Shown here piece after piece: positions 8,306 through 16,396 of a stretch of DNA of 64,000 nucleotides (position 1 is its first letter; every line of letters begins with the position of its first letter). The stretch is from VXYL01 sp963665195 (GTDB lineage: Bacteria > Pseudomonadota > Gammaproteobacteria > Pseudomonadales > Azotimanducaceae): positions 620,001-684,000 of the forward strand of contig OY762070.1 of the NCBI GenBank assembly GCA_963665195.1, in the 5' to 3' direction. A program made the translations under genes and the position numbers. The notes below the pieces were generated by a model, which searched no databases, was not told the origin of the DNA, and worked only from the letters and a program-made list of their open reading frames with translations.

Positions 8306-9142
8306 TCATCGAGCGGCCCTGGCGGCTCTCCGCCGAAACTCGGCAGCGAGATCTTCGGCCTCCGTTCCCCAGAACAACGGGCAGTCGTTTGCCCGGATGA
8401 ACTTGCTGTACTTCCCTGGGCCGTCGAACACGGGGTTGGTTGCGGCGCTCAGGCCGATGAGGAACACCGTGTCCCGGCGGATCGAGCCGAGTTCGTGGTG
8501 GAACGACAACCTGCTGCCTGTCGCCACGTAGGTGTCCACCCACTGGTAGAGCTGATAGCGGTCCACTGGCGGGCTGCCCCATGCGGCCTCCCGCAACAGG
8601 TCGGCGAGCCTGCCATGCTGCTCGGCGGTCATCGACCGGCCACCATCGTAGATTCCTTCCAAAAGGTCGAGGCCATCGAGAGCGGCATCCCGATGGTGGG
8701 CGCGTATCGCCCCGTCCCTGTAGCTCCTCACCAGGCGATTCTGCGGGTCCCCGGGAGACGCCAGCATGTTTCTTTCGATGCCGATCCGCACCGGTCCGGT
8801 GTTCTCCCCGATCAACACCTCGGAGACCACGAAGGTGGCCGTAACGACGGCGTCGGTGTGGATGCCCGCGTCGAAGTGTTCGTCGTACACGGCCGTGAAC
8901 CGGCCGATGGCCACCAGATCGCAATAGTTCGAGAGGGAATCGGCCGTTCCTTTGGTTTGCGAGTGCTCCGGGCGATGCACGTTGCCGTCTTCGTCCATGC
9001 GTCCGTGGCGCTGGATGACGATGAGGCAGGGATAGTGGGTCCAGTCGGGCGACGCGCCGAAGGGCTCCCGGCCCGCGGCCTCTCGGTCGCCCATCAGGAC
9101 GACTATCGTTGCGACGAGGAGGCTGGCTAGTCGCCGGTGCAT
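8306..9142 (-). CDS. Secreted immunity-like protein following the Rhs tip
   Basis: The product is about 278 residues with a signal peptide (RRLASLLVATIVVLMG). Its ATG at 9142 lies inside the end of the Rhs gene, overlapping by 16 nt, which indicates translational coupling. That is the usual place for the immunity gene of an Rhs or CDI toxin. The body shares the family pattern described for the gene at 5928-6656: a conserved 'D-(I/L)-V-A-x-G-x-F-x-A-V' strand, a 'PG(D/Q)' turn, and a C-terminal 'WGxEAxxL' motif. The export signal suggests protection in the periplasm. The family is not one I recognise, and the immunity role is inferred from position. Confidence 0.75.
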   Translation of the reverse strand: MHRRLASLLVATIVVLMGDREAAGREPFGASPDWTHYPCLIVIQRHGRMDEDGNVHRPEHSQTKGTADSLSNYCDLVAIGRFTAVYDEHFDAGIHTDAVVTATFVVSEVLIGENTGPVRIGIERNMLASPGDPQNRLVRSYRDGAIRAHHRDAALDGLDLLEGIYDGGRSMTAEQHGRLADLLREAAWGSPPVDRYQLYQWVDTYVATGSRLSFHHELGSIRRDTVFLIGLSAATNPVFDGPGKYSKFIRANDCPLFWGTEAEDLAAEFRRRAARAAR

Positions 9143-11475
9143 TTGGGGTAGTACTCGCCCGTGGCGACTTCCGTCGCGGGCAGGTTGTCGCCGGGGCAGT
9201 GCCGTTCGTAGATCTGCTCCTTCTCGAAGTAACGATCCGTGTGGCACTCCTGACTGTGATTCTCGCCCTTGTATCGCCTCGCGAAGTTCGACTGGATCGC
9301 CTTGAGCTGCGCCTTGCAGCTATCGGCCGTCCGATGGTCCCTCCTGACGTTCTGCAGGTCGTTCGCCACGCCGATCAAGCGTCTCAAGTGGTGGTACTCG
9401 TGGGCTCTCGTCCGCGTGACATTGGGGTCCTCTCTGTCGCCCACGCCGCACGACTTCCCCTTCGACGGCGGCGGCGGCGCCACTTTCGTCGTCACCAGCC
9501 CATACGCTGAAACGGTGATCGCGCCGCTGATGCGGTGGACGCTCTTCGCGCTTCCCGGGCAGACCTCGACACACCTGAGGCCGGAAAAGCCGCGGATCGC
9601 GACGAAGTAGTTCCCCCAGTTAGACCCATCTAGGACCGAGTGTTCTGTTTGGACGCCGGGTATCGGATGGTCCGGGTAGACGGGCTTCGGGCCAGGATCG
9701 CAGGGTTCGTCGACGCTCACTGTGGCCGAATCGCTGGCCACCTGGAACAGCGAGTCGCAGCCGCAGTAGAGCGTCGCCCGCACGGTGTACGTGCCGGCGG
9801 CCCGGTAGACGTGGGTCACGATGAGTGTCGGATCCGATGTCTTGTACGTCTCGGCCTTGGTCCCGTCGCCGAAGTCGACCTCCACGTACCACGGAGCGTT
9901 CGAGCCCCCGGGCTGGCCGGCCGTCGGGCCATCGGCCGGTGGCCCGGAGCTGCACTCGCCGTTGACGGGAATGCTGATCTCGACGGCCTTCCCGACCTCC
10001 GCATCGCCCACCGAGACGTCGAACGACCACACGCTACTGTTGCAGACGTGGCAGTTCACCGAGAAGTACTCCGGCGGCACGAACAGGCTGTTGCTCGGCT
10101 TGTCGTGGCCGAACGGGCTAGGGTCGGGCGGGTCCGACAGCGGCACCATCCGCCGCCCCAGCGCGGAGCGCAGCACCGCGTCCGGCGCCAGGTGCCCGGC
10201 GCCGACGGCGAACGTGCCCAGCTCCGGCAGGTACGCCACCGGGCCGTAGTCCATCGGGCGCGGGCGGGCATGCACCACGGACTCCGGCGTGCCGAACGCC
10301 GCCGAGTGCGAGGACGGCACCGGCACGCGGCTGGTGCGGCGGTCCCGCGCCGCGGCGGCGTCGAGCTCCGCCGGGCCGTAGGCGTAGTCCAGCAGCGGCT
10401 CGCCGTCCAGCGCCACGCCCGTCACCCGGCCGACGGCGTCGTAGTCGAAGTCCGCCGTTCTGCTGCCCGCCCGGGCGCGCCGCACGCGCTTCAGCGCGTC
10501 GTACTCGAACGTCAGGTCCGGGCTCTCCTGGCCATGGTTGCGGATGCGCAGCAGTTCGTTGTGCGGGCCCATCTCGTAGTCCTGCGCCACCTCGGTGCCG
10601 TCCGGCGCGGCGAGCTCGTGCCGCACCAGGTTGCCGGCCGCATCGTAGCGCATCCGCGCCGCCACGCCGTCGCCGTACTGCGCCGCCGTGCGAAAGCCGC
10701 GGCCGTCGTGCTGGTAGGTGGCGCCGAGGCCGTTGCCGTAGTCGAGGGAGAGCACCCGCCCGGCGGCGTCGCGGCCGTAGGCCGCCGCGCGCTGGCCGTC
10801 GCGGCGCACCTCGATCAGCGCGCCGGTCGCGTCCGTCATGATCTCGGCGGCGGTGCCGTCCGAGAAGACGCTGCGCAACCTGCCGGAGGCGTCGTAGCCG
10901 TAGGCGCGCGGGCCCGCCTCGTCGTCGGCGTCGAGCACGCGGCCGGCGCCGTCGTAGCGGTAGTGCGCCGGACTGCCGCCCGCCGCGGCGACCAGGCCGT
11001 GGGGGCCGTGGGTGAAGTGCGTGGTGCCGCCGTCGCGGTGCAGCGACGCGAGTTCGCCGTTCGGCCCGTAGGCCATGCGCGCCGTCTCCGCGCCGTCGCG
11101 GGCGAGCGCCACCGGGCGGCCCGCGCTGTCGAAAGCGAGCTGCGCGAACTGCCCGGCGGGGTTGGCGACGGCCTCCGTGAGGCCGTCCGGGCTGCGGTGG
11201 AAGACGGTGGTGCCGCCGAGTTCGTCGACCACGGACGTGGCGGCGCCGGTGTAGGCGAAGCTGGCGCGGCGGCCCAGCACGCGCACCCAGGCGACGCGGC
11301 CGTCGCCCAGGTAGCCGGCCTGGAGCACGCTCGCGCCGCACGGATCGGCGATGGCGGAGAGGCGTCCGGCCTCGTAGGCGAAGCGCCAGGTCTCGCCGGC
11401 GAGGTCCGCAGCCTCGACGAGCCGCCCCGCCGCGTCGTAGCGGTACTCGGCGCGGCGGCCGAGGTCGTCCCTCAC
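9127..11475 (-). CDS. Rhs/YD-repeat protein: core and C-terminal toxin-like tip (frameshifted from its N-terminus)
   Basis: This 782-codon frame carries the Rhs core: many YD repeats (YRYDAAGRLVE, YDGAGRVLDADD, YGYDASGRLRSV) at residues 1-385. The core ends near residue 440 without the canonical DPxG motif. Residues about 485-590 form a PKD-like domain (VEVDFGDGTK, then THVYRAAGTYTVRATLY). The tip at residues 600-782 is rich in Cys and His and contains HEYHH at 692-696, an HExxH zinc-protease signature, followed by RRYKGENHSQECH. The N-terminal part is in another frame at 11,472-12,071. Restoring two nucleotides near 11,500 joins them as GSGDGRIVAVRDDLGRR. The immunity-like gene overlaps its 3' end. 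Signal peptide and tip suggest a secreted or surface protease toxin; this is inference. Confidence 0.85.
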   Translation of the reverse strand: MRDDLGRRAEYRYDAAGRLVEAADLAGETWRFAYEAGRLSAIADPCGASVLQAGYLGDGRVAWVRVLGRRASFAYTGAATSVVDELGGTTVFHRSPDGLTEAVANPAGQFAQLAFDSAGRPVALARDGAETARMAYGPNGELASLHRDGGTTHFTHGPHGLVAAAGGSPAHYRYDGAGRVLDADDEAGPRAYGYDASGRLRSVFSDGTAAEIMTDATGALIEVRRDGQRAAAYGRDAAGRVLSLDYGNGLGATYQHDGRGFRTAAQYGDGVAARMRYDAAGNLVRHELAAPDGTEVAQDYEMGPHNELLRIRNHGQESPDLTFEYDALKRVRRARAGSRTADFDYDAVGRVTGVALDGEPLLDYAYGPAELDAAAARDRRTSRVPVPSSHSAAFGTPESVVHARPRPMDYGPVAYLPELGTFAVGAGHLAPDAVLRSALGRRMVPLSDPPDPSPFGHDKPSNSLFVPPEYFSVNCHVCNSSVWSFDVSVGDAEVGKAVEISIPVNGECSSGPPADGPTAGQPGGSNAPWYVEVDFGDGTKAETYKTSDPTLIVTHVYRAAGTYTVRATLYCGCDSLFQVASDSATVSVDEPCDPGPKPVYPDHPIPGVQTEHSVLDGSNWGNYFVAIRGFSGLRCVEVCPGSAKSVHRISGAITVSAYGLVTTKVAPPPPSKGKSCGVGDREDPNVTRTRAHEYHHLRRLIGVANDLQNVRRDHRTADSCKAQLKAIQSNFARRYKGENHSQECHTDRYFEKEQIYERHCPGDNLPATEVATGEYYPKCTGD

Positions 11476-12071
11476 CGCGACGATGCGCCCGTCGCCGCGC
11501 TGCCGATCCGGTCGAAGCGCCGCTCAAGGCCGCCGCCGAGCAGCACGATGCTCGCGCCGTCGAAGCGCCCCGAGCGGATCGGCGCCGAGGCGGGATGCGC
11601 GGGGGTGATGGCGGCGCCCGCGACGTTCAGCCGGTGGCTGGCGCCGGACGCCTCCGTGTAGACGAGCTCGCCGCTGCCGCCGTCCTCGATGCGCTCGTCG
11701 AGCGCGAACTTCCAGCCGGGGCCGAAGTCGCCTTGGTCCGCCATCGAGGAGTCGTACACCCGGCCGGCGACGATAGGCATGCGGTCCACGCGCACCAGGT
11801 CACGGCGCAGGAAGGTGAGGTTGCCGCGGGAGGTGTTGACGAAGTGGATCTGAACGCCGTCGCGCTGGTGCTGGCGGTTGGGGAACAGCGTCGTCACCCG
11901 GCGGCGGGAGGAAAGGTCGTTCAGGAAGGCGCGGGTCTTGGCGTCCGCGACGGCGTGGAAGTCCGTGTCGGCGGTCGCAGCGCGCAGATCCACCCCTTGC
12001 CCCGCGGCCAAGGCGACCGTAGCGGCGGCCAGCGCCAAGCGTCCGCTCGAAGCCCACTCCCATGCCCTCAT
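11472..12071 (-). CDS. Rhs protein, N-terminal part with signal peptide (frameshifted)
   Basis: The ATG at 12,071 is preceded by AAGGTG at 8 nt and opens a signal peptide (LALAAATVALAAG). The region after it (DTDFHAVADAKT, FPNRQHQRDGVQIHFVN, DFGPGWKFALDERIEDGG) is the N-terminal domain also present in the fragment at 7735-8160. The frame ends at a TGA at 11,472, just after RRFDRIGS. The paralogous fragment at 7130-7325 continues GSGWWIVAV at this point. The same continuation appears here only in the other frame, so a 2-nt insertion ('gc' duplicated in agcGCggcgac) is likely. Either the gene is recently broken, or it is a sequencing error. Confidence 0.8.
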   Translation of the reverse strand: MRAWEWASSGRLALAAATVALAAGQGVDLRAATADTDFHAVADAKTRAFLNDLSSRRRVTTLFPNRQHQRDGVQIHFVNTSRGNLTFLRRDLVRVDRMPIVAGRVYDSSMADQGDFGPGWKFALDERIEDGGSGELVYTEASGASHRLNVAGAAITPAHPASAPIRSGRFDGASIVLLGGGLERRFDRIGSAATGASSR

Positions 12072-12277
12072 GGAGTACACACCTTTTTCGCCAAATGAAG
12101 ACGACGAAGACGCTTACACTCGCTCAAACTTGCCCGTCAAAGATGACAAACATCACTAATTTCCGGGTATTTCCCCGCTGAGAACCACCCGATGCTGCTA
12201 CCGGTGCCGCGCCCGCGGAGTACGTCGCCAAGATTGTGGTCCATAATCCCGCGCCACCCTAAGACCGAGGCGCATTC

Positions 12278-13459
12278 ATGAGCATTCTCCAAGGCATTCG
12301 CGTGCTGGATTTCGGCCGCTACATCGCGGGGCCGTTCTGCGGCGCCCTGCTTGCGGACCTCGGCGCGGACGTGATCCGCATCGAGAAGGTGGACGGCAGC
12401 GAAGACCGCTACACGGCGCCCGTCACCGAGGACATGCAGGGCAGCGGCTTCATGACGCTGAACCGCAACAAGCGCGGCTTCACCCTCAATCCCCGCAAGC
12501 CGGAGGGCCAGGAGATCCTGCGCAAGCTCGTGGCGACTGCGGACGTGGTCATCGCCAACCTCCCGCCCGATACGCTCGCCAGCATGGGGCTGGACTACGC
12601 GAGCCTGACGGCGATCAAGCCGGACATCGTGCTCACCACCAGCACCGCGTTCGGCTCCGGCGGCCCGTACGGCACGCGGGTCGGTTTCGACGGGGTGGCG
12701 CAGGCCATGTCCGGCAACATGCACCTCACCGGCCACGCCGACGAGCCGATGAAGAACTACTTCCCCTACGTGGACTACACCACCGCGTCGCTGAACGCTT
12801 TCGGCACGCTCGCCGCCATCATCCATCGCATGAACACCGGGCAAGGCCAGCATGTGGAGGGCTGCCTGCTGGCTTCGGCGCTGACCGTGGCCAACGGCAC
12901 GCTGATCGAGCAGGCGCTGCTCGACAAGAACCGCATCGCGACCGGCAACCGCGGCCAGACCTCCGCCCCGACTGACGCATTCCAGACCAAGGACGGCTGG
13001 ATCCTGGTGCAGGTGGTGGGCAATCCCCTCTACGAGCGCTGGGCGAAGTTGATGGGCGAACCGGAATGGCTGACGGACCCGCGCTACGGCACCGACGAGG
13101 CGCGCGGCGACAACAGCTTGGACATCAGCCGGCGCATGAGTGCGTGGACTGCCGAGCGCAACACCGCCGAAGCCATGGCCGAGCTTGCGGATGCCCGCAT
13201 CCCCTGCGGCGAGGTGCTGGCCCCCGCGGAAGCGCTGCGGAACGAGCAGGTGGTGGACCGAGACTTCCTCGTGGCTACGGACTATCCCGGCCTATCGGCG
13301 CCCGCCCCCGTGGCGCGGCTGCCGCTCGATTTCTCCGGCGCGGAGACCGGCATCCGCCGCCGCGCGCCGACGCTTGGCGAACACACTGAAGAGATCTTGA
13401 GGGAGCTCGGTTACGAGGCGGATGCGGTGCAGGAGCTGCGCGCGAAGCGCGTGGTCTAG
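12278..13459 (+). CDS. CaiB/BaiF (family III) CoA-transferase
   Basis: This 393-residue protein would move CoA between carboxylic acids through a covalent aspartyl intermediate. The family N-terminus is clear (GIRVLDFGRYIAGPFCGALLADLGADVIRIEK). The conserved 'NRNKRG' (residues 62-67) and the catalytic Asp in PYVDYTTAS (D166) are present. The length is standard. It is transcribed divergently from the Rhs gene. The 200-nt gap (12,081-12,277) should hold both promoters, but no clear boxes were identified. The neighbouring SMP-30 hydrolase and TctC suggest carboxylic-acid catabolism; the substrate cannot be told. Confidence 0.92.
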   Translation: MSILQGIRVLDFGRYIAGPFCGALLADLGADVIRIEKVDGSEDRYTAPVTEDMQGSGFMTLNRNKRGFTLNPRKPEGQEILRKLVATADVVIANLPPDTLASMGLDYASLTAIKPDIVLTTSTAFGSGGPYGTRVGFDGVAQAMSGNMHLTGHADEPMKNYFPYVDYTTASLNAFGTLAAIIHRMNTGQGQHVEGCLLASALTVANGTLIEQALLDKNRIATGNRGQTSAPTDAFQTKDGWILVQVVGNPLYERWAKLMGEPEWLTDPRYGTDEARGDNSLDISRRMSAWTAERNTAEAMAELADARIPCGEVLAPAEALRNEQVVDRDFLVATDYPGLSAPAPVARLPLDFSGAETGIRRRAPTLGEHTEEILRELGYEADAVQELRAKRVV

Positions 13460-13482
13460 TACAAGCGCGTTAGTCGAAAGGT

Positions 13483-13491
13483 TGTGGATAA
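13483..13491 (-). other. Single perfect DnaA-box match
   Basis: The minus strand reads TTATCCACA, the DnaA-box consensus. It is isolated, and no cluster of boxes or AT-rich unwinding element accompanies it. Confidence 0.4.
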
Positions 13492-13566
13492 CTCTGGGGA
13501 GAAAACCGGCGCAACGCGAGAGGCACCCGATGGCGTCAGATGAAATGTGACATCAACGCGAAAACA

Positions 13567-13582
13567 AACTGATATATCAGTT
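13567..13582. promoter_or_regulatory. 16-bp perfect AT-rich palindrome, possible operator
   Basis: AACTGATATATCAGTT is a perfect inverted repeat in the 221-nt gap between the convergent CoA-transferase and BON genes. It is strikingly AT-rich for this genome. It could bind a dimeric regulator, but it is at the 3' ends of both genes, so the role is unclear. Confidence 0.35.
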
Positions 13583-13680
13583 ATTTGCATGGTGTTCTTG
13601 GGTCACATTCTAGGCCGGCGACGGCACTGTTCCGGTAGTCCGCCCTGCCCTCGTGTGCAAAACTCGCTGCAAGCCGTCGG

Positions 13681-14001
13681 TCAATCCGCCAAGACGAGGC
13701 TGTCCACTACGCGCTCCACTGTGGCGACATCGCCGACGATCTCGACTATGCGGCGGCGTTCCGAGTCCGATCGAACCTTGCCGGTCACCTCGGCCACCCC
13801 TTGATTGACGGCCACGCGGATGCGTAGGCCCCGGACATCCGGGTCGGCGAGCAGACGGGCCTTCACCTGCGTGTGGATGGCCGCGTCGTCCACGATCTCC
13901 CCTGCCGTGCGGGTCTCGGCCCCCTCGAAGTAGCTCTCGCAGCCCGCGAGCGCCATGGCTACCACGGCCAAGGCGACGCCGCGCAAAACCGTCCTTCGCA
14001 T
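13681..14001 (-). CDS. BON-domain lipoprotein (OsmY-like)
   Basis: The 106-residue product begins at an ATG with a GGAG-type site upstream. It has a lipoprotein signal (ALAVVAMALAGC), with the lipobox Cys at about residue 21. A single BON domain follows: DDAAIHTQVKARLLADPDVRG, then IRVAVNQGVAEVTGKV. BON domains bind membranes, and family members are periplasmic stress proteins. It stands alone, convergent with the CoA-transferase gene. Confidence 0.85.
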   Translation of the reverse strand: MRRTVLRGVALAVVAMALAGCESYFEGAETRTAGEIVDDAAIHTQVKARLLADPDVRGLRIRVAVNQGVAEVTGKVRSDSERRRIVEIVGDVATVERVVDSLVLAD

Positions 14002-14118
14002 CCCGCTCTCCGCCGCCCAAGTGCTGCGCATTCTACGCGTCGGGCAAAGCGTGCTGTAAAGCGTGCTGTAATGATGGCTCGCTCAAGCTGAACGCACCGA
14101 GTGCGAGGAGGAACGCCG

Positions 14119-15045
14119 ATGGCGGATGCGCCGACGATGGTGGCCACGGGCCTCAAGTTTCCCGAGGGTCCCATCGCCATGGACGATGGCTCCGTGCTGC
14201 TGGTCGAGATCGCCCGCGGCACCCTGTCGAGGGTCTCGCCGGACGGCGAGGTGGACGTGGTGGCCGAGCCCGGCGGCGGGCCGAACGGCGCGGCCATCGG
14301 GCCGGACGGCAAGTGCTACATCTGCAACAACGGCGGCTTCGAGTGGGTGGAGCGGCGCGGGCGCATCTATCCCGGCGATCAGGCGGACGATTATCGCGGC
14401 GGCCGCATCGAGCGCGTGGACCTCACGACGGGCGCGGTGGAGACGCTCTACGAAGCGGCGAACGGCGTGCGCCTGCGCGGTCCGAACGACATCGTCTTCG
14501 ATGCGCAGGGCGGCTTCTGGTTCACCGATCACGGCAAGACGCGCGCCCGGGAGCGGGACCGCACGGGCGTCTTCTACGCCAAGGCGGACGGTTCGCACAT
14601 CGAGGAGGCGATCTTTCCACTGGAGGCGCCCAACGGCATCGGCCTGTCGCCCGCGGAGGACGAGCTGTACGTAGCTGAAACGCCCACCGGACGGCTTTGG
14701 GCATTCCCCTTGAGCGCTCCCGGCACGCTTGCAGGGGAACGCGCTGATCGGCCGGACGGCGGCCGGCTGGTGGCGGGACGCAGCGGCTACTTCCTGTTCG
14801 ACTCGCTCGCCGTGGATGCCGCCGGCAACGTCTGCATCGCCACGATCATCGGCGGCGGCGTCACCGTGCTCTCGCCTGCCGGCGCCGCCCCGCGCTTCGT
14901 GCCGATGCCGGACCGGCTGACCACCAACATCTGCTTCGGCGGCGAGGACCTGCGCACCGCCTACATCACGCTGTCGTCCACGGGGCAGCTCGTCTCGATG
15001 CCTTGGGAGACGCCCGGACTGCCCCTCAACTTCCTGAACAAGTAG
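14119..15045 (+). CDS. SMP-30/gluconolactonase/LRE-family hydrolase
   Basis: The ATG at 14,119 follows GAGGAGG at good spacing. The 308-residue protein is a six-bladed beta-propeller family member. The metal-binding Glu is in LKFPEGP, the conserved 'RGPNDIVFDAQGGFWFTD' supplies Asn and Asp, and LFDSLAVDAAGN supplies the final Asp. The family includes sugar-acid lactonases and other calcium- or zinc-dependent esterases. It is followed at once by a TctC-like binding protein, suggesting an uptake and hydrolysis operon for a sugar acid or related carboxylate. Confidence 0.88.
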   Translation: MADAPTMVATGLKFPEGPIAMDDGSVLLVEIARGTLSRVSPDGEVDVVAEPGGGPNGAAIGPDGKCYICNNGGFEWVERRGRIYPGDQADDYRGGRIERVDLTTGAVETLYEAANGVRLRGPNDIVFDAQGGFWFTDHGKTRARERDRTGVFYAKADGSHIEEAIFPLEAPNGIGLSPAEDELYVAETPTGRLWAFPLSAPGTLAGERADRPDGGRLVAGRSGYFLFDSLAVDAAGNVCIATIIGGGVTVLSPAGAAPRFVPMPDRLTTNICFGGEDLRTAYITLSSTGQLVSMPWETPGLPLNFLNK

Positions 15046-15076
15046 ACGAAGCGTGCTCGGCAGGCAGCTCTCGGCC

Positions 15077-16039
15077 ATGCGGCGGGCGCACTGGGTTGCA
15101 GCAGCTACGTTGGCGCTGGCGACGGGCACGCTGGCCGAGCGGCTGCACATCGTGATCCCCGCAGGCCCCGGCGGCGGCTTGGACGGCACCGCCCGAGAGG
15201 CTGGCCGCGTTCTGCGGGAGCTCGAACTGGTCGACCAGATCTCCTACGAGAACGTCTCCGGGGGCGGCGGCGGTCGGGCGATGGCCTATTTCATCGAGAA
15301 CGCCGGCCGCTTCGACGCGCCGCTCTTGGTCAACTCCACGCCCTTGGTGCTGCGCAGCCTGCAGGGCCTGTTCCCGTTCAGCTTCCGCGATCTCACGCCG
15401 GTGGCGGCGCTGGTGGCGGACTACGGCATCTTCGTGGTCCCCGCGAAGAGCGAGTTCGCGGATTGGCCGGCCGTTGTCGCGGCCCTCAAAGAGAACCCGC
15501 GCGCCCTGAAGGTGGGCGGCGGCTCGGTGCGCGGCAGCCTCGATCACATCGTCCTCGCCCTGGCCTTGCAGGCCGCGGGCGTGGACGCCCGCGCCGTGCG
15601 CTATCTGCCCTACGACGGCGGCGGCAAGGCCATGCTGGCGCTGCTCGGCGGCGAAGTGGACCTGCTCTCCACCGGCCTCGGCGAAAGCATCGGCTTCCTC
15701 GGCGCGGACCAAGCCGCCGCCCTGGCCGTCACCGCGCCGCACCGAGTCCCCGCCATCGCGGAGGCGCCGACGCTCGTCGAACTCGGCTACCCCGTGACCT
15801 TCGCCAACTGGCGCGGCCTGTTCGGCCCTCCCGGCATGAGCGAGGAGGCGCGCAACGCCGTGACGGAGCGACTGGCCGCCATGGCAGCGTCCGAACCGTG
15901 GCATGCAGTGCTTCGGCAACGCGGCTGGGCGCCCATCGACTCCTCCGGCGATGCCTTTCGGGCCTTCCTCAATGCGCAGGAGACCGTGCTGGCGGACACG
16001 ATGCGCGAGCTCGGCCTGACGCCGAAGGATGATCGCTGA
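15077..16039 (+). CDS. Tripartite tricarboxylate transporter substrate-binding protein (TctC/Bug family)
   Basis: The product is about 320 residues, the usual size for Bug-type periplasmic binding proteins. It has a signal peptide ending near LATGTLA. Family features include HIVIPAGPGGGLDGTAREAG, then NVSGGGGGRAMAYF, KVGGGSVRGSLDHI and RYLPYDGGGKAMLALLGG. A GTG at 15,053 is an alternative start; 15,077 gives a cleaner signal peptide. It would deliver a carboxylate to the TctB/TctA membrane proteins at 16,686-18,683. Two small unrelated genes separate it from them. Confidence 0.88.
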   Translation: MRRAHWVAAATLALATGTLAERLHIVIPAGPGGGLDGTAREAGRVLRELELVDQISYENVSGGGGGRAMAYFIENAGRFDAPLLVNSTPLVLRSLQGLFPFSFRDLTPVAALVADYGIFVVPAKSEFADWPAVVAALKENPRALKVGGGSVRGSLDHIVLALALQAAGVDARAVRYLPYDGGGKAMLALLGGEVDLLSTGLGESIGFLGADQAAALAVTAPHRVPAIAEAPTLVELGYPVTFANWRGLFGPPGMSEEARNAVTERLAAMAASEPWHAVLRQRGWAPIDSSGDAFRAFLNAQETVLADTMRELGLTPKDDR

Positions 16040-16117
16040 GGGACCTCAATGACTCTGCACTGACTCTCCGGAACTCTCCCGAACGGATTGCACCTAGGCC
16101 GTCCATCTGATGAAATC

Positions 16118-16396
16118 ATGCTCATGAATTGCTTCGTGCTTATCGCCAGAGCCGAGAAGTCGTCGGTTCAAGCCCGGTTGGGTGGCGACCCAGCTTTCGA
16201 GGGACACTACCAATTGGGCGACGGCGTGTGGGTGGTCGCAGGCCGCTGGGACACCACCGTAGACCTCGCCCAAGCGCTGCGGATGGACCCGGACGCGGAG
16301 GACTCGATGTCTGGCGTCGTCGTCAAGTGCGATGAGTACTACGGCCTGTTCGATCCGGGGCTTTGGAGCAAGTTGGCGGCATGGCGGGACAAATGA
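16118..16396 (+). CDS. Small hypothetical protein
   Basis: The product is about 92 residues and not recognised. It reads FVLIARAEKSSVQARL, then YQLGDGVWVVAGRWDTT and ends FDPGLWSKLAAWRDK. It has no signal peptide or membrane segment. Its TGA overlaps the ATG of the next small gene (ATGA), so the pair is translationally coupled. The pair interrupts the transporter operon. Confidence 0.6.
   Translation: MLMNCFVLIARAEKSSVQARLGGDPAFEGHYQLGDGVWVVAGRWDTTVDLAQALRMDPDAEDSMSGVVVKCDEYYGLFDPGLWSKLAAWRDK

Noticed and set aside
13483..13491. A DnaA box as evidence of a replication origin
   Set aside because: Only one box is present, with no cluster, no AT-rich unwinding region and no dnaA, dnaN or gidA-type neighbours.
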